Source: Desulfotignum sp. (GTDB lineage: Bacteria > Desulfobacterota > Desulfobacteria > Desulfobacterales > Desulfobacteraceae). Taken from it: 63,258 nucleotides of DNA. The translations under genes and the position numbers were made by a program. The stretch spans positions 1 through 63,258 of the forward strand of contig JAABSA010000022.1 in the NCBI GenBank assembly GCA_011390635.1. Direction: 5' to 3'. Positions 16,647 through 25,816 of the stretch are shown here, piece after piece; positions within the stretch are counted from its first letter, which is position 1, and each line of letters starts with the position of its first letter. The notes below the pieces were generated by a model, which was not told the origin of the DNA, ran no database searches, and saw only the letters and a program-made list of their open reading frames with translations.

Positions 16647-17473
16647 AGATTGCCTCCAGGATGATTTCGGGATAAACCTGTAACAGGTGTTTTTGGCTGA
16701 GGGCAGCGGCTTGACCTGGTGTTTTCAGAAAATTGTGTGATAAAAATGCCTTTGCATCCGGTCATTATGGCATGTTTCCTGGTATAGGGATATTGCCGGC
16801 AAATTTGTGGTTTGACCTTTTGTATAGTACATGAAAACCGGTTCCCGTCAGGACAGGGTGAAAGCCAGGGGCAGGTTTTAGCGGTTTCGCCGTTATCAGG
16901 GTCTACCCAGATACGGTATCTGTTGTGTTTACCGGCCCTGGATTCCTTTTGGACCCAGGCCAGGATATCCCGGCGGCCAAGGGACTGCCAAAAACGATAA
17001 TCAGATTCAGTGCAGTTGTTTTCATAGGCCAGGGATCTGCAGCACTCACCGCACTGGCGGCAGACAAATGCATCCATCTGGGAGTGAATCCATATGCCTG
17101 CCATGTTGTTTGTCCTGGAAAATCCCGGGCATGAAGGGGTCTGGAAAATCTTGGCGCAGATTTCTGCCAGGGTTTTTACATCAGGGGGGTCGGTCTCCAG
17201 GACATGGATCAGATAAAAGCCCAGGTCTTTGTCTGCAACCCGGACAAATTCTTTGCCTTGTAATATCCAGACCCCGGCATGTTTGCCTTGGTGTATGACG
17301 TTGCACCTGTTTCCAAGAATTACTGGTGCGATGGATGTGAAAAGATCAGGCTGGGGCCCGTATTCCGTAAAATCAAGGGCAATGGCATCCAGGGCCTGGG
17401 TCTGGGTGAGAAAGGTCCAGTTTTTTCGCTTTCTCTGGTTTTGAATGTCGTGTTTTGCATCTTTTCCAGTCAT
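16631..17473 (-). CDS. YkgJ-family cysteine cluster protein
   Basis: A 280-residue protein with a YkgJ-type Zn/Fe-chelating cluster in the second half: FVCRQCGECCRSLAYENNC, TAKTCPWLSPC, FSCTIQKVKPQICRQYP. This arrangement of about eight cysteines binds a metal ion. The N-terminal 130 residues carry no recognisable domain (DAIALDFTEYGPQPDLFTSI ...). The ATG has AAGGAGAGG six bases upstream. The role is unknown; family members are often encoded near flagellar or ferredoxin-type genes, which is not so here. It overlaps the DUF2279 gene downstream. Confidence 0.82.
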   Translation of the reverse strand: MTGKDAKHDIQNQRKRKNWTFLTQTQALDAIALDFTEYGPQPDLFTSIAPVILGNRCNVIHQGKHAGVWILQGKEFVRVADKDLGFYLIHVLETDPPDVKTLAEICAKIFQTPSCPGFSRTNNMAGIWIHSQMDAFVCRQCGECCRSLAYENNCTESDYRFWQSLGRRDILAWVQKESRAGKHNRYRIWVDPDNGETAKTCPWLSPCPDGNRFSCTIQKVKPQICRQYPYTRKHAIMTGCKGIFITQFSENTRSSRCPQPKTPVTGLSRNHPGGNLCAIL

Positions 17474-17638
17474 GGCCTCTCCTTTTGCGCAATACCGGAA
17501 TTTTACAGAAAGCTGACCTGGAGAGTCATTTGCTCTGGCGGAGGATCAATGGTCAGCCTGTACGGCATCCAATGGGGGGTGATGGTGATTCCGTACTGCA
17601 GTATTATCGTTTTTTCCGGGGGTTGGCAAGGGTGAAAA

Positions 17639-17686
17639 ATCAAATAATTTTGATGCAACACCCATTCTGCATCAAAATTATTTGAT
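17639..17686. repeat. Perfect 19-base inverted repeat whose arms are themselves palindromic
   Basis: ATCAAATAATTTTGATGCA at 17639-17657 is repeated as its exact reverse complement at 17668-17686 around a 10-base loop. Each arm begins with ATCAAA-TAAT-TTTGAT, itself a palindrome. On the minus strand the second arm runs into TTTTTCACC, so it could fold as a terminator; on either strand it could instead be two tandem dimer-binding sites. Which applies cannot be decided by eye. Confidence 0.6.
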
Positions 17687-17750
17687 CACGCATGACCAGG
17701 CCGCATCCAGGAGGTATCAATGCAATAATGTGAATTTATAGTAAAAAAAC

Positions 17751-17788
17751 CGATCATGCCATGAAAAAAATATTCACTGGCATGATCG
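17751..17788 (-). terminator. Minus-strand intrinsic-terminator-like hairpin
   Basis: CGATCATGCCA (17751-17761) and TGGCATGATCG (17778-17788) are perfect 11-base complements. Read on the minus strand, the hairpin is followed at once by GTTTTTTTAC, the form of a Rho-independent terminator. No minus-strand gene lies upstream of it (the next gene is on the plus strand), so it may end an unannotated small transcript. Confidence 0.45.
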
Positions 17789-17801
17789 TTGCTATTATTC
17801 C

Positions 17802-17865
17802 TATACAGCACTATCAGTTGTTATGGGTTGCTGTATAATGGTGCTATGTAATCTGGTATACAGCA
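17802..17865 (+). promoter_or_regulatory. Three TATACAGCA operator-like sites with an embedded -10 box
   Basis: TATACAGCA occurs at 17802-17810 and 17857-17865, and inverted (TGCTGTATA) at 17829-17837. The middle copy overlaps TATAAT (17834-17839), a candidate -10 element for the gene starting at 17930. No good -35 element is seen at the usual distance. The half-sites are compatible with a dimeric repressor that bridges sites. Confidence 0.4.
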
Positions 17866-17929
17866 TTGCCCGGTCACTGCGGCCAGGGCAGATGCCGGTA
17901 TTGGAAAAATGATCAGCAGGAGGCATGCC

Positions 17930-18829
17930 ATGGAAAGAAAAATGAAACTTGGACTTCATACCTATACCCTTCATTTATGGGGCCTGGGCCAGAACTGGGG
18001 TATTCAGGCCGATCCCCGGCCCAAAGAGATTGACCTGTTTGCGCTCATGGACCTGGCTGTGGAATGGGGACTGGACGGGTTGCATATTACCGGATGTGAC
18101 CTGGAGACCAAGGATGATGCAAGACTTGCAGCAGTTAAAAAAGCGGCAATGGACCATGATCTGTACCTGGAATATAATTTTTCCAGGAATGAGGAATTTG
18201 ATCCCAGGCTCACCGACACCCTGGAAAAGGGCATTGACATCACCCATAAGATCGGTGCCGACCTGGCCAAGTTGAGCCTGGATATTCGCCGGCCCCGCCC
18301 CATTTACGGCAGCTGTTTTCATCCCCAGGTCATGCGCCAGCTTTGCGATGCCCATGATGAGATCAAAATCGTGCTGCCGCTGCTGGAAAAAACCGGGATA
18401 AAACTGGCCGTGGAAAACCATACAGAAACATTTGCCGATGAAATTCTCTGGGTCATTCATCAGGTGAACCATCCTTTGGTGGGGGCGTGCGTGGACACGG
18501 TGAACTCCATGGGGGTGCTGGAAAATCCGGAACAGGCGGTACAAAAACTCGCGCCGTATGCATTCTGCAACCATTTTTGCGATCACAAACTGACCCGGGA
18601 TCAATTCGGCATAAGGTTCCATGGTGTTGCCTTAGGGGACGGTGATATTGACTGCGGTAAAACGTATCAGATCATCTGTGAGCAGTCTCCCACTGAACGT
18701 ATCACCTTTGAAATTGAATGGGATATGGGGGATGACCCGTTGGAGGTGGCCCGGGAAAAGGAGATGGCTGCCTGCAAAAAAAGCATCAGATATGCCAGGG
18801 AGGTGCTTACAATTGGTCATCCCTTGTGA
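17930..18829 (+). CDS. Sugar phosphate isomerase/epimerase-type TIM-barrel protein
   Basis: A 299-residue protein of the AP-endonuclease-2/xylose-isomerase-like TIM-barrel family. Metal- and substrate-binding strands appear in the usual order: LGLHTYTLHLWGLG, GLDGLHITGCDLE, LAVENHTETFADEI (Glu), VGACVDTVNSMGVL (Asp), FCNHFCDHKLTRDQF (His-Asp-His) and ITFEIEW (Glu). These enzymes isomerise or epimerise sugars or process related carboxylates; the substrate is unknown. I start at the second ATG because AGGAGG lies seven bases upstream. An operator-like region precedes it. Confidence 0.85.
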   Translation: MERKMKLGLHTYTLHLWGLGQNWGIQADPRPKEIDLFALMDLAVEWGLDGLHITGCDLETKDDARLAAVKKAAMDHDLYLEYNFSRNEEFDPRLTDTLEKGIDITHKIGADLAKLSLDIRRPRPIYGSCFHPQVMRQLCDAHDEIKIVLPLLEKTGIKLAVENHTETFADEILWVIHQVNHPLVGACVDTVNSMGVLENPEQAVQKLAPYAFCNHFCDHKLTRDQFGIRFHGVALGDGDIDCGKTYQIICEQSPTERITFEIEWDMGDDPLEVAREKEMAACKKSIRYAREVLTIGHPL

Positions 18830-18859
18830 ATGGTTTGACGAACAGCCCCCAAACAGGAT

Positions 18860-19888
18860 TTAAAAATTAATCTGCCATTTGGCACCGTAATAGGTCGTGA
18901 CCGTGTCCTCGGATTCTTCCCCGTCAAACCGGCCGATCTCCGGTACAAAAAAGACCCCGGGTGCCAGGTTGACGGTTATATTGGCATAATAAACCTGTAC
19001 CTTGTCTTCAAAGGCTGCGGTTTCAAGATCGGTTTCTGTATACCCGTAACCGGCTTCAAAGGTGAACATGTCATTGATTTTGCAGCCCGCCACCAGTGCG
19101 TATCCGATAACGTCATTGTCAAGGACCCGGTTGCCTGATATGGCGGCAAATCCGTCGTCCCACGCATTGTCCCCATCTACAGAAACCGCAATAAGATGGC
19201 CTGCGTTTTTACCCTTGAAAACAGCACCGTTCAGAAAAGCACGCCCAAAAGCATACCTTGCCCCCGCTGCCAGCACATAAGAATCAATATCATAGGTAGC
19301 GGCGCCGTTGATCAATTCGTAGGAATTATATCCACCGGCCAGTTCCAGGGTTATTCCATTAATGGTATGGTTGAAGCTGGCTTCAATGGCTGGATGATCA
19401 GCCTCTGATGTAAAACCGGTACCAAGATCATCGGTGTTCGGGTTTACCAGGGCGATCTTGCACTTGTCAAAGGTCAGCATCAGTATGGGTTTACGTCCCG
19501 AGTAAATGAACCCCTGACCATTCAGATCGTTATCCGCGTCATATACCTGGTTGGAATAAAACCAGTTCAAGGGTGTATAGGTTTGGCCCACCAGTAGTTC
19601 ACCCGGACCAAAATTCCATTGGCCGTAAAGGTTTCGGACATTGACGCTGCCGCCGGATGCACCGAATTCAAAAGTACCATTCAGTGCATTGCTGGCCGTG
19701 ACATTGGCACCGATACGGGAGTTGCCCTGCAGACCCATATTGAAATTTTCACTATCTGTAGCGCCCGGGTTGTCGGTATCAACCGTGAATGTCGCTACCC
19801 GGGCAGAGCCGTAGAATTGCCATTCACCAGCCCATGCAGCCATTGAAAAACAGGTTGTCATCACCAGCGTAAAAAGTAAAATTCTCAT
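18860..19888 (-). CDS. Outer-membrane porin-like beta-barrel protein
   Basis: A 342-residue protein with a signal peptide (RILLFTLVMTTCFSMAAWAG) and alternating amphipathic strands ending in WQINF, the C-terminal aromatic sorting signal of outer-membrane barrels. Recognisable segments are EWQFYGSARVATFTVDTDN, LYGQWNFGPGELLVGQTY and TFEAGYGYTETDLE, typical of the general porin or OprP-like group. Its ATG overlaps the stop of the RND pump gene by four bases (ATGA), so it is the last gene of the efflux operon. A porin following a complete tripartite pump is uncommon. Substrate and trimer state are unknown. Confidence 0.82.
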   Translation of the reverse strand: MRILLFTLVMTTCFSMAAWAGEWQFYGSARVATFTVDTDNPGATDSENFNMGLQGNSRIGANVTASNALNGTFEFGASGGSVNVRNLYGQWNFGPGELLVGQTYTPLNWFYSNQVYDADNDLNGQGFIYSGRKPILMLTFDKCKIALVNPNTDDLGTGFTSEADHPAIEASFNHTINGITLELAGGYNSYELINGAATYDIDSYVLAAGARYAFGRAFLNGAVFKGKNAGHLIAVSVDGDNAWDDGFAAISGNRVLDNDVIGYALVAGCKINDMFTFEAGYGYTETDLETAAFEDKVQVYYANITVNLAPGVFFVPEIGRFDGEESEDTVTTYYGAKWQINF

Positions 19889-22800
19889 GTTTTGTCCTTT
19901 GCGGTAAAAATTTTCAGCACATCTTCCAGAATCATATAAAAACAGGGGACCAGGGCCAGGGTGATCAGGGTGGCAAAGACAATGCCGAAACCCAATGAGA
20001 TGGCCATGGGAATGAGATACTGGGCCTGGCGGGAGGTTTCAAAAATCATGGGGGACAGTCCCCCGAAAGTGGTCAGGGTCGTGAGCATAATGGGTCGAAA
20101 CCGCTGGGCCGCAGCCATGGTAATGGCTGTGAAGGCGCTTTTGCCCAGGCGCCTGTGTTTGTTGGCGGAATCCACCATGACCAGTGATCCGTTCACCACC
20201 ACCCCGGAAAGGGCCACCAGACCGAAAAGGCTCATGAGAGATAAAGAAAACCCCAAAAGAATATGTCCCAGAACAGCCCCCACAATGCCAAAGGGAATGC
20301 AGGCCATGATGATCATGGGCTGGAAATAGCTTTTAAAGGGAATGGCCAGCAGTGCATAGATACCGAACAGGGCCAGGATCAGGCCCCGGATCAGGCTCTG
20401 GGTGCTTTCCGCCATACTGGCCTGACGTCCCTCAAATCCCGCGGTAAGGCCGGGGAAGCGCTGCTGCAGCCGGGGCAGGATATCGCTTTTGACAACCGCA
20501 AGAATCCGGTTTGTTTCCTGCTGGGGTACGACATCAGCCGTTACAGTGGCAGTCCTGCGGCCATCCCGCCGCACAATGGCGGTAAAGGCCCGTCCCGGTG
20601 CCATGGAAACCACATCCGTCAACAGGGTTTCGCGGCTGTCCGGGGTATAGATCATCAGGGTCTCCAGGCTGCTTACAGAGTCCCGTTCCGTTTCCGGCAG
20701 CCGGACCTTGACGGTTATTTCATTTCTGTTTCGCTGCAGTTTCAGGGCAGTGGCCCCGTAATAGGCATGGCGCACCTGTAATGCCACATCCCTGGCGCCC
20801 AGTCCCAAAGCCAGGCCCTGGGGTTTCATGGTAAAATCAAACTGCTTTTTGCCCTGGGCCGATCCGTCATCAATGTCTTTTGTGGAAGGAAAATTGGCCA
20901 GTTCATCTGCCAGCATCATGCTGGCCGCATCCAGGGTATCGATGTCCCGGTGGCTCAGTTCAATGGTCAAAGAAGCACCGGAACCGGGCCCGCCCCGGTC
21001 CGACTGAAACACGATGGATTCCAGACCCGGGATGGAACCTGCGGCCTCCCGCCACAGCCGGGTCACTTCGGCCGTGGACATGGGCCGGACATCCGGGGCA
21101 GTCAAGATAATCTGGGAGGTGATAACATTTTCATTTACCTGGGTGTAACGTCCCCGGGAAAGGATCTGTGCACCATTGTCATCCACCACCTTTTTTGCCG
21201 CATCCGTGAGGATGCGGCGAACGGCCGCTGTTTTTTCATCTGATGCACCATAGGGCAGAGTGGCGGTCACAAAGGCATAGTCTGATTCAATGCGGGGCAT
21301 CAGGGTGGTGGTGATGCGGTCGCTTTTTACATACCCCACCATGATAATCAACACCGCAATTCCTGTTGCCGCCGTGATGTATCGGTTTCTTACCATGGTT
21401 TTTAAAAAGGGGTGGTATAGGTTCATCACCAGCCAGGTGAGTCCCTGGCTGATTCGTTTTTGCCGGGATATGATCCATCCCAGCAATTTTCCCGGGGGCC
21501 GGTTTTCATGGGACAGGTGGGCCGGCAGGATAAACAGGCTTTCCACCAGAGATATGAGAAACACCATGATCACCACCAGGGGGATCACCTTGAAAAATTT
21601 GCCCATGGTGCCGGTAACAAACATGATGGGCAAAAACGCCGCCACATTGGTGAGAATGGAAAAAACCACCGGCACGGCCATATCCTTTGCCCCCATGATG
21701 GCCGCATCCATGAATTTTTCCCCCTGCTCCCGGTAGTAGTAAATATTTTCTCCCACCACTATCGCGTCATCCACCACAATCCCCAGGGTAACAATAAAGG
21801 CAAACATGGAAACAATATTAATGGAAAAATCAGTCATGGGCAAAAAAACAAATGATCCCAGAATAGAGATGGGAATTCCCAAAGATACCCAGAATGCCAG
21901 CCGGATTTCCAGAAACAGGGCCAGGAGGATAAATACCAGTCCCAGGCCGATATACCCGTTTCGTACCAGCAGCTCAGCCCGCTGTTTAAACACCTCAGAT
22001 CTGTCGCTGACCATGGAAATATCCACGCCCTTAGGCAGGGTCTTTTGAAACATATCTGCCCGGGCCTGGGCTGCCTCTGCCACGTCAATGGGTTTTTCAT
22101 TCCCCACCCGGAAGACTTCCACCATGATGGCGGGCAGACCGTTAAAGGTGGCATAGCGGTTGGTTTCTTCAAATCCTTCATTGATCTGTGCAATATCTTC
22201 CAGCAATACCCGGGAGCCGTCCCGGTCGGTGATGATGGGCAGGTTGGCATATGCAGCGGCCACATCCCGCCGTTCTTTCATGCGTACCATGATTTCGCCG
22301 CCCCGGGTTCTGACACTGCCGCCGGGCAGTTCAATGGAAAGATTGCGGATGCGCTCGGCCACCCCTGCCAGGGTGAGGCCGTAGCGCCGCAGATTTTCCT
22401 GGGGAATGGATACCTGGATTTCATGGTCCCTGGTGCCCTGCAGTTCCACCTGGGTGATGAGGGGATCCTGGAGCAGCAGATCACGATAGTCTTCAGCCAG
22501 CTGCGTGAGCACTCTGTGGGACAGGTCTCCGTAAATAGCGTGGGAGATGACATGGCGTTTGCGGGTGACAACAGCCGTCATGGGTCGTTCCGCCTCATCG
22601 GGAAAGGAGGTGATGGCATTGACTTCGCTTTCCACTTCCTGGGCAAAACTGCGCACATCCATGCCCTCTCTCACCTCAATGGTGACACGGCCGAAACCTT
22701 CACCGGCAGTGGCAACCATTTTATCAATGCCGTCCAGGCCCTGGACCGCTTCTTCAATGGCCAGCACCACTCCGCGTTCCACCTCTTCAGGGCCGGCACC

Positions 22801-22986
22801 GGGATAGCTGACAGACACGGATACCGCCCCCACCTCAAAATCAGGAAACACCTCCTGTTTCATGCCGAAGGCCATGACCAGTCCCCCCACCAGCAGGACA
22901 ATCATGAGCAGATTGGCCGCCACAGGGTTTTTTGCCATCCAGGGGATGGCGCCTTTGGTCGGTTCGCCGGCAACCGGTTGGGTCAT
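19885..22986 (-). CDS. RND-family efflux pump inner-membrane component
   Basis: A 1033-residue resistance-nodulation-division transporter. The first membrane helix is NLLMIVLLVGGLVMAFGM. The proton-relay pair lies in TLGIVVDDAIVVGENIYYYR, with the conserved Asp-Asp of TM4. The two periplasmic loops (AVSVSYPGAGPEEVERGVV and MTAAVVTRK ... and FDFTMKPQGLALGLGARDVA) and the second TM block (GLFGLVALSGVVVNGSLVMV) are all present. The length equals that of standard AcrB-type pumps. It works as a trimer with the adaptor and channel encoded upstream. The substrate cannot be told from sequence. It overlaps the adaptor gene by four bases. Confidence 0.95.
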   Translation of the reverse strand: MTQPVAGEPTKGAIPWMAKNPVAANLLMIVLLVGGLVMAFGMKQEVFPDFEVGAVSVSVSYPGAGPEEVERGVVLAIEEAVQGLDGIDKMVATAGEGFGRVTIEVREGMDVRSFAQEVESEVNAITSFPDEAERPMTAVVTRKRHVISHAIYGDLSHRVLTQLAEDYRDLLLQDPLITQVELQGTRDHEIQVSIPQENLRRYGLTLAGVAERIRNLSIELPGGSVRTRGGEIMVRMKERRDVAAAYANLPIITDRDGSRVLLEDIAQINEGFEETNRYATFNGLPAIMVEVFRVGNEKPIDVAEAAQARADMFQKTLPKGVDISMVSDRSEVFKQRAELLVRNGYIGLGLVFILLALFLEIRLAFWVSLGIPISILGSFVFLPMTDFSINIVSMFAFIVTLGIVVDDAIVVGENIYYYREQGEKFMDAAIMGAKDMAVPVVFSILTNVAAFLPIMFVTGTMGKFFKVIPLVVIMVFLISLVESLFILPAHLSHENRPPGKLLGWIISRQKRISQGLTWLVMNLYHPFLKTMVRNRYITAATGIAVLIIMVGYVKSDRITTTLMPRIESDYAFVTATLPYGASDEKTAAVRRILTDAAKKVVDDNGAQILSRGRYTQVNENVITSQIILTAPDVRPMSTAEVTRLWREAAGSIPGLESIVFQSDRGGPGSGASLTIELSHRDIDTLDAASMMLADELANFPSTKDIDDGSAQGKKQFDFTMKPQGLALGLGARDVALQVRHAYYGATALKLQRNRNEITVKVRLPETERDSVSSLETLMIYTPDSRETLLTDVVSMAPGRAFTAIVRRDGRRTATVTADVVPQQETNRILAVVKSDILPRLQQRFPGLTAGFEGRQASMAESTQSLIRGLILALFGIYALLAIPFKSYFQPMIIMACIPFGIVGAVLGHILLGFSLSLMSLFGLVALSGVVVNGSLVMVDSANKHRRLGKSAFTAITMAAAQRFRPIMLTTLTTFGGLSPMIFETSRQAQYLIPMAISLGFGIVFATLITLALVPCFYMILEDVLKIFTAKDKT

Positions 22987-24203
22987 GGTGTGTCTCCTGC
23001 ATCAGGGCCGATGGCAGACGTGGTTTCTTTTTCAAGGACCCGCAGGGCCATCCCGTCCACCGGGGAAGACAGGTCCGATACAATCACCGCATCTTTGTCA
23101 TCAAGTCCCCGGGTTACAAAGAGATATTCATTATCACGCCATATAAAATCAATGGTCCGGATTTCCATCCGCCCGTCTGCAGCCACCCATACCTGGGTCT
23201 GGTTTCGCACCAGGGACCTTGGCAGGGCAATGATATCAGCTATTTTCTCCGCCAGGACAGCCACCCGGACATAGCTGTTTAACAGCAAAGCAGAATCAGT
23301 GGGGTGCGACTGACCCAGCGGATCATCAATGGTAATGATCAGCGTGGCCAGGCGGGTTTTGGGACCCAGCTCCCCTAAAAGACGGATGACATGTCCCTGG
23401 TGCGGGGTATCGTTCTGGTTGGAAACAATGGCCGGGCTGCCTTTTTCCTTTGGGTTTGCCGGAATGGTGATCCACTTGAGCTGGTCCGGGGGAACAGAAA
23501 CCTTTACCCAGAAAGCATCAGTGCCGGACAGCTCCGCCAGTGCGTCCTGGGCCGATATCTGAGAGCCGGTCTGCACATTCACTGACATAATCATGCAGTT
23601 GAAAGGTGCTTTGATGATGGTACGATCAAGGTTCAGCCGGGCCAGATCCAGATCGGTTTCAGCTGCGGCAATGTCCGCCTTGATCTGGGCCAGCTGGGGT
23701 TCCCGCAGCGCTAGAGACGGGTTGATAATGGGGCTGCCGGCATCTTTTTGCAGAATTTTGATCTCTTCTCTGGCCACTTGCTGCCGGCCCATTTCCAGGC
23801 GCAGGGAGGCTGACAGTTTGTCCAGAGCTGCTTTTTTTCTGGCCACATCAAGCGCATAATCTGTTTGTTCCAGCCGGAGGATCACTTCTCCTTTTTGAAA
23901 TACACCTCCGGGGATCAGTTTTTCGGAGGTGGTTTCCACAAACCCGCCCACCCGGGATTTGAGGGTAATGGACCGGGAAGGAACAACAGTGCCCATGGCG
24001 GACAACGTAATCTGATGGTCCTGTTTGTGCACAATTGTTGTTTCCACCAGAGGCGGGGGGATATCAGGACGTCCCCGGCCTGCAACAGGCCGCGTGTCAT
24101 ACAGGTGTTGCGCGAAGATCACCCCGGCACCGATAATGATGAGGGGGATAACAAAACGCAACAGTGTGATAAAAAACGGGCGTTTTGAAGAAGATGGATT
24201 CAT
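22983..24203 (-). CDS. RND periplasmic adaptor (membrane fusion protein)
   Basis: A 406-residue adaptor. An N-terminal helix anchors it (LLRFVIPLIIIGAGVIFAQH). The lipoyl half-motif (VVPSRSITLKSRVGGFVETT and DRTIIKAPFNCMIMSVNVQT) flanks an alpha-hairpin rich in Ala, Leu and Glu (residues about 110-185). The beta-barrel domain follows (DALAELSGTDAFWVKVSVPP). It would link the pump and the outer-membrane channel. The stop overlaps the start of the pump gene and the start overlaps the end of the TolC gene, both as ATGA, so the three are tightly coupled. Confidence 0.93.
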   Translation of the reverse strand: MNPSSSKRPFFITLLRFVIPLIIIGAGVIFAQHLYDTRPVAGRGRPDIPPPLVETTIVHKQDHQITLSAMGTVVPSRSITLKSRVGGFVETTSEKLIPGGVFQKGEVILRLEQTDYALDVARKKAALDKLSASLRLEMGRQQVAREEIKILQKDAGSPIINPSLALREPQLAQIKADIAAAETDLDLARLNLDRTIIKAPFNCMIMSVNVQTGSQISAQDALAELSGTDAFWVKVSVPPDQLKWITIPANPKEKGSPAIVSNQNDTPHQGHVIRLLGELGPKTRLATLIITIDDPLGQSHPTDSALLLNSYVRVAVLAEKIADIIALPRSLVRNQTQVWVAADGRMEIRTIDFIWRDNEYLFVTRGLDDKDAVIVSDLSSPVDGMALRVLEKETTSAIGPDAGDTP

Positions 24204-25627
24204 GATGCTTCCTTTTGCGCGGGAAAAACAATGGATTGCCAGTCCCCTCCAAGGGCCCGATAAAGGGCGATGCGGTTTTTGACCAAAAGGGCTTTTTGTT
24301 CCAGAAGGCGGATCTCCAGTTCCTGGACATTGAGCTGTTCTGTGAGAAAAGAGATAAAAAGGGCCAGGCCGTTGATATAGCGGCGCCTGGCCTCATTCAG
24401 GGCCTGCCTGGCAGCCTGCAGCTGCGCGGCAAGCAGGGCAATGTGATCTGTCTGGTGTTTTTCTGCTGCCAGGCTTGTCTGCACTTCGACAATGGCGGTG
24501 TGAACCATTTTTTCATAGGTTGCCAGGCGTTCTTTTACCACTGCGGCCGCCTGTTGAGACAATGCTTTTTGCTGTCCGCCGTCAAACACGGTGCCCACAA
24601 GGCGGGAGCCGAGGGTGAGTATCCAGTTTTCCAGCAAACCATCCAGAACGCTGTCTTGCAGCAGAAAATTGCCGGTGAGAACCAGGTCGGGCAGCCGGTC
24701 TGCCCGGGCAGCGGTTTCGTTCCAGTCTGCTGCCAGCAGGCGTGACCCGGCAGCCCGGACATCCGGGCGCAGGGCCAGCAGATTCGCCGGAAGTCCTTTT
24801 TGGGGAAGGGGAGGCAGGATGTCAGGCAGATCACCAGTGATTTTCGGGCCGGCTTTCGGGGGTTGTCCAAGCAGGAGATGCAAAGCGGCATTCAGCTGCT
24901 GTATCTGGTTTTCCAGCGGCGGAATTTTGGCCTGGGTACGTGCTACAACTTCTCTTTGCTGGAGAATATCCAGGGCCGATGACATGGAATTTTCAAACCG
25001 CAGTTCCAATAGATTCAGTACGGTGGTGTTGAGATCCAGTTGTTTTCTTACCCGGCTCAGCTGCTCTCTGGTCGTGATCAGGTCCACCCATGTGCGGCTC
25101 ACTTCTGCGGCCACGGTCATGGCAGCAGTTTCAAGGTCAAATCCCGAGGCCTGTGTTTCCAGCTGTGCGGCAGTGATTTCCGCATTGATGCGGCCCCACA
25201 GATCCACTTCATAGGCTGCAGCCGGGCCTATAGAAAAGGCGTTCAATGAATCGTTGTCCTGGTCGGTCCGGGTACGGGTGTATCTCCCTTCCATGGTGAC
25301 CAAGGGAAGGATACCCGCTTTTTGGGCGGCGGTCAGAGCGGCAGCCTGTTCCAGCCGTGCCCGTGCCTGTCTGATGGAAAAATTGTGTGTCAGGGCCAGG
25401 GTGATCAGCTGGTCAAGTTCATGGCTGCTGAACTGTTCCCACCACCTTGAAACAGGCGGGTATTCAGTTTGCCGGTGCAGGGTGGAGGATACCGTATCCG
25501 GCAGCATGTCCAGATTACGGGGATCAGGGGCTTTTAAACTGCATCCCGATGCCAGCAGAAAAAGACCCAGAAAAATCACTGCCTGTACTGCTGAAGGACT
25601 ACCGTGACGGAAGCGGGCCATATTCAT
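24200..25627 (-). CDS. TolC/NodT-type outer-membrane efflux lipoprotein
   Basis: A 475-residue outer-membrane factor. The signal peptide ends in a lipobox (FLGLFLLASGCSLKAPDP), so the mature N-terminus is probably lipidated. Two repeats of the channel fold are visible: SRWWEQFSSHELDQLITLAL through AALTAAQKAGILPLVTMEGR, and ADRLPDLVLTGNFLLQDSVL onwards. The coiled-coil segments EVSRTWVDLITTREQLSRVR and AIVEVQTSLAAEKHQTDHIA form the periplasmic tunnel. It is the first gene of the four-gene efflux operon (channel, adaptor, pump, porin). Confidence 0.93.
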   Translation of the reverse strand: MNMARFRHGSPSAVQAVIFLGLFLLASGCSLKAPDPRNLDMLPDTVSSTLHRQTEYPPVSRWWEQFSSHELDQLITLALTHNFSIRQARARLEQAAALTAAQKAGILPLVTMEGRYTRTRTDQDNDSLNAFSIGPAAAYEVDLWGRINAEITAAQLETQASGFDLETAAMTVAAEVSRTWVDLITTREQLSRVRKQLDLNTTVLNLLELRFENSMSSALDILQQREVVARTQAKIPPLENQIQQLNAALHLLLGQPPKAGPKITGDLPDILPPLPQKGLPANLLALRPDVRAAGSRLLAADWNETAARADRLPDLVLTGNFLLQDSVLDGLLENWILTLGSRLVGTVFDGGQQKALSQQAAAVVKERLATYEKMVHTAIVEVQTSLAAEKHQTDHIALLAAQLQAARQALNEARRRYINGLALFISFLTEQLNVQELEIRLLEQKALLVKNRIALYRALGGDWQSIVFPAQKEAS

Positions 25628-25816
25628 CCTGACAGCGTTTTATAAAGGTGGTGCCTGTACTTTGTGTCATTGCAAAGTCCTTTTCATGCCCGATCAGCCG
25701 GCATGCCTGTTTATTCGTCCGGGGTGTTACCGTAAATCCGTCCACCGGTCCTGGCATTTTCATATCTGATAATAATAGGGATTTTTTGTCCCCGGTCAAG
25801 TCGGGTCAGGGTCCCC

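Larger units (their letters stand above)
17474..17929. other. Gene-free gap rich in inverted repeats
   Basis: The 456 bases between divergent genes carry three separate sets of inverted repeats (17639-17686, 17751-17788 and 17802-17865), annotated individually. No frame on either strand looks coding. The gap may hold regulatory sites or a small RNA. Confidence 0.6.

Noticed and set aside
17802-17865. A LexA box
   Set aside because: The half-sites resemble CTG-TATA but the spacers of 18 and 19 bases are too long for LexA.
22045-23274. A 409-codon plus-strand ORF opposite the RND pump and adaptor
   Set aside because: It lies fully antisense to two conserved genes, with a histidine-rich composition typical of shadow frames in this codon usage.
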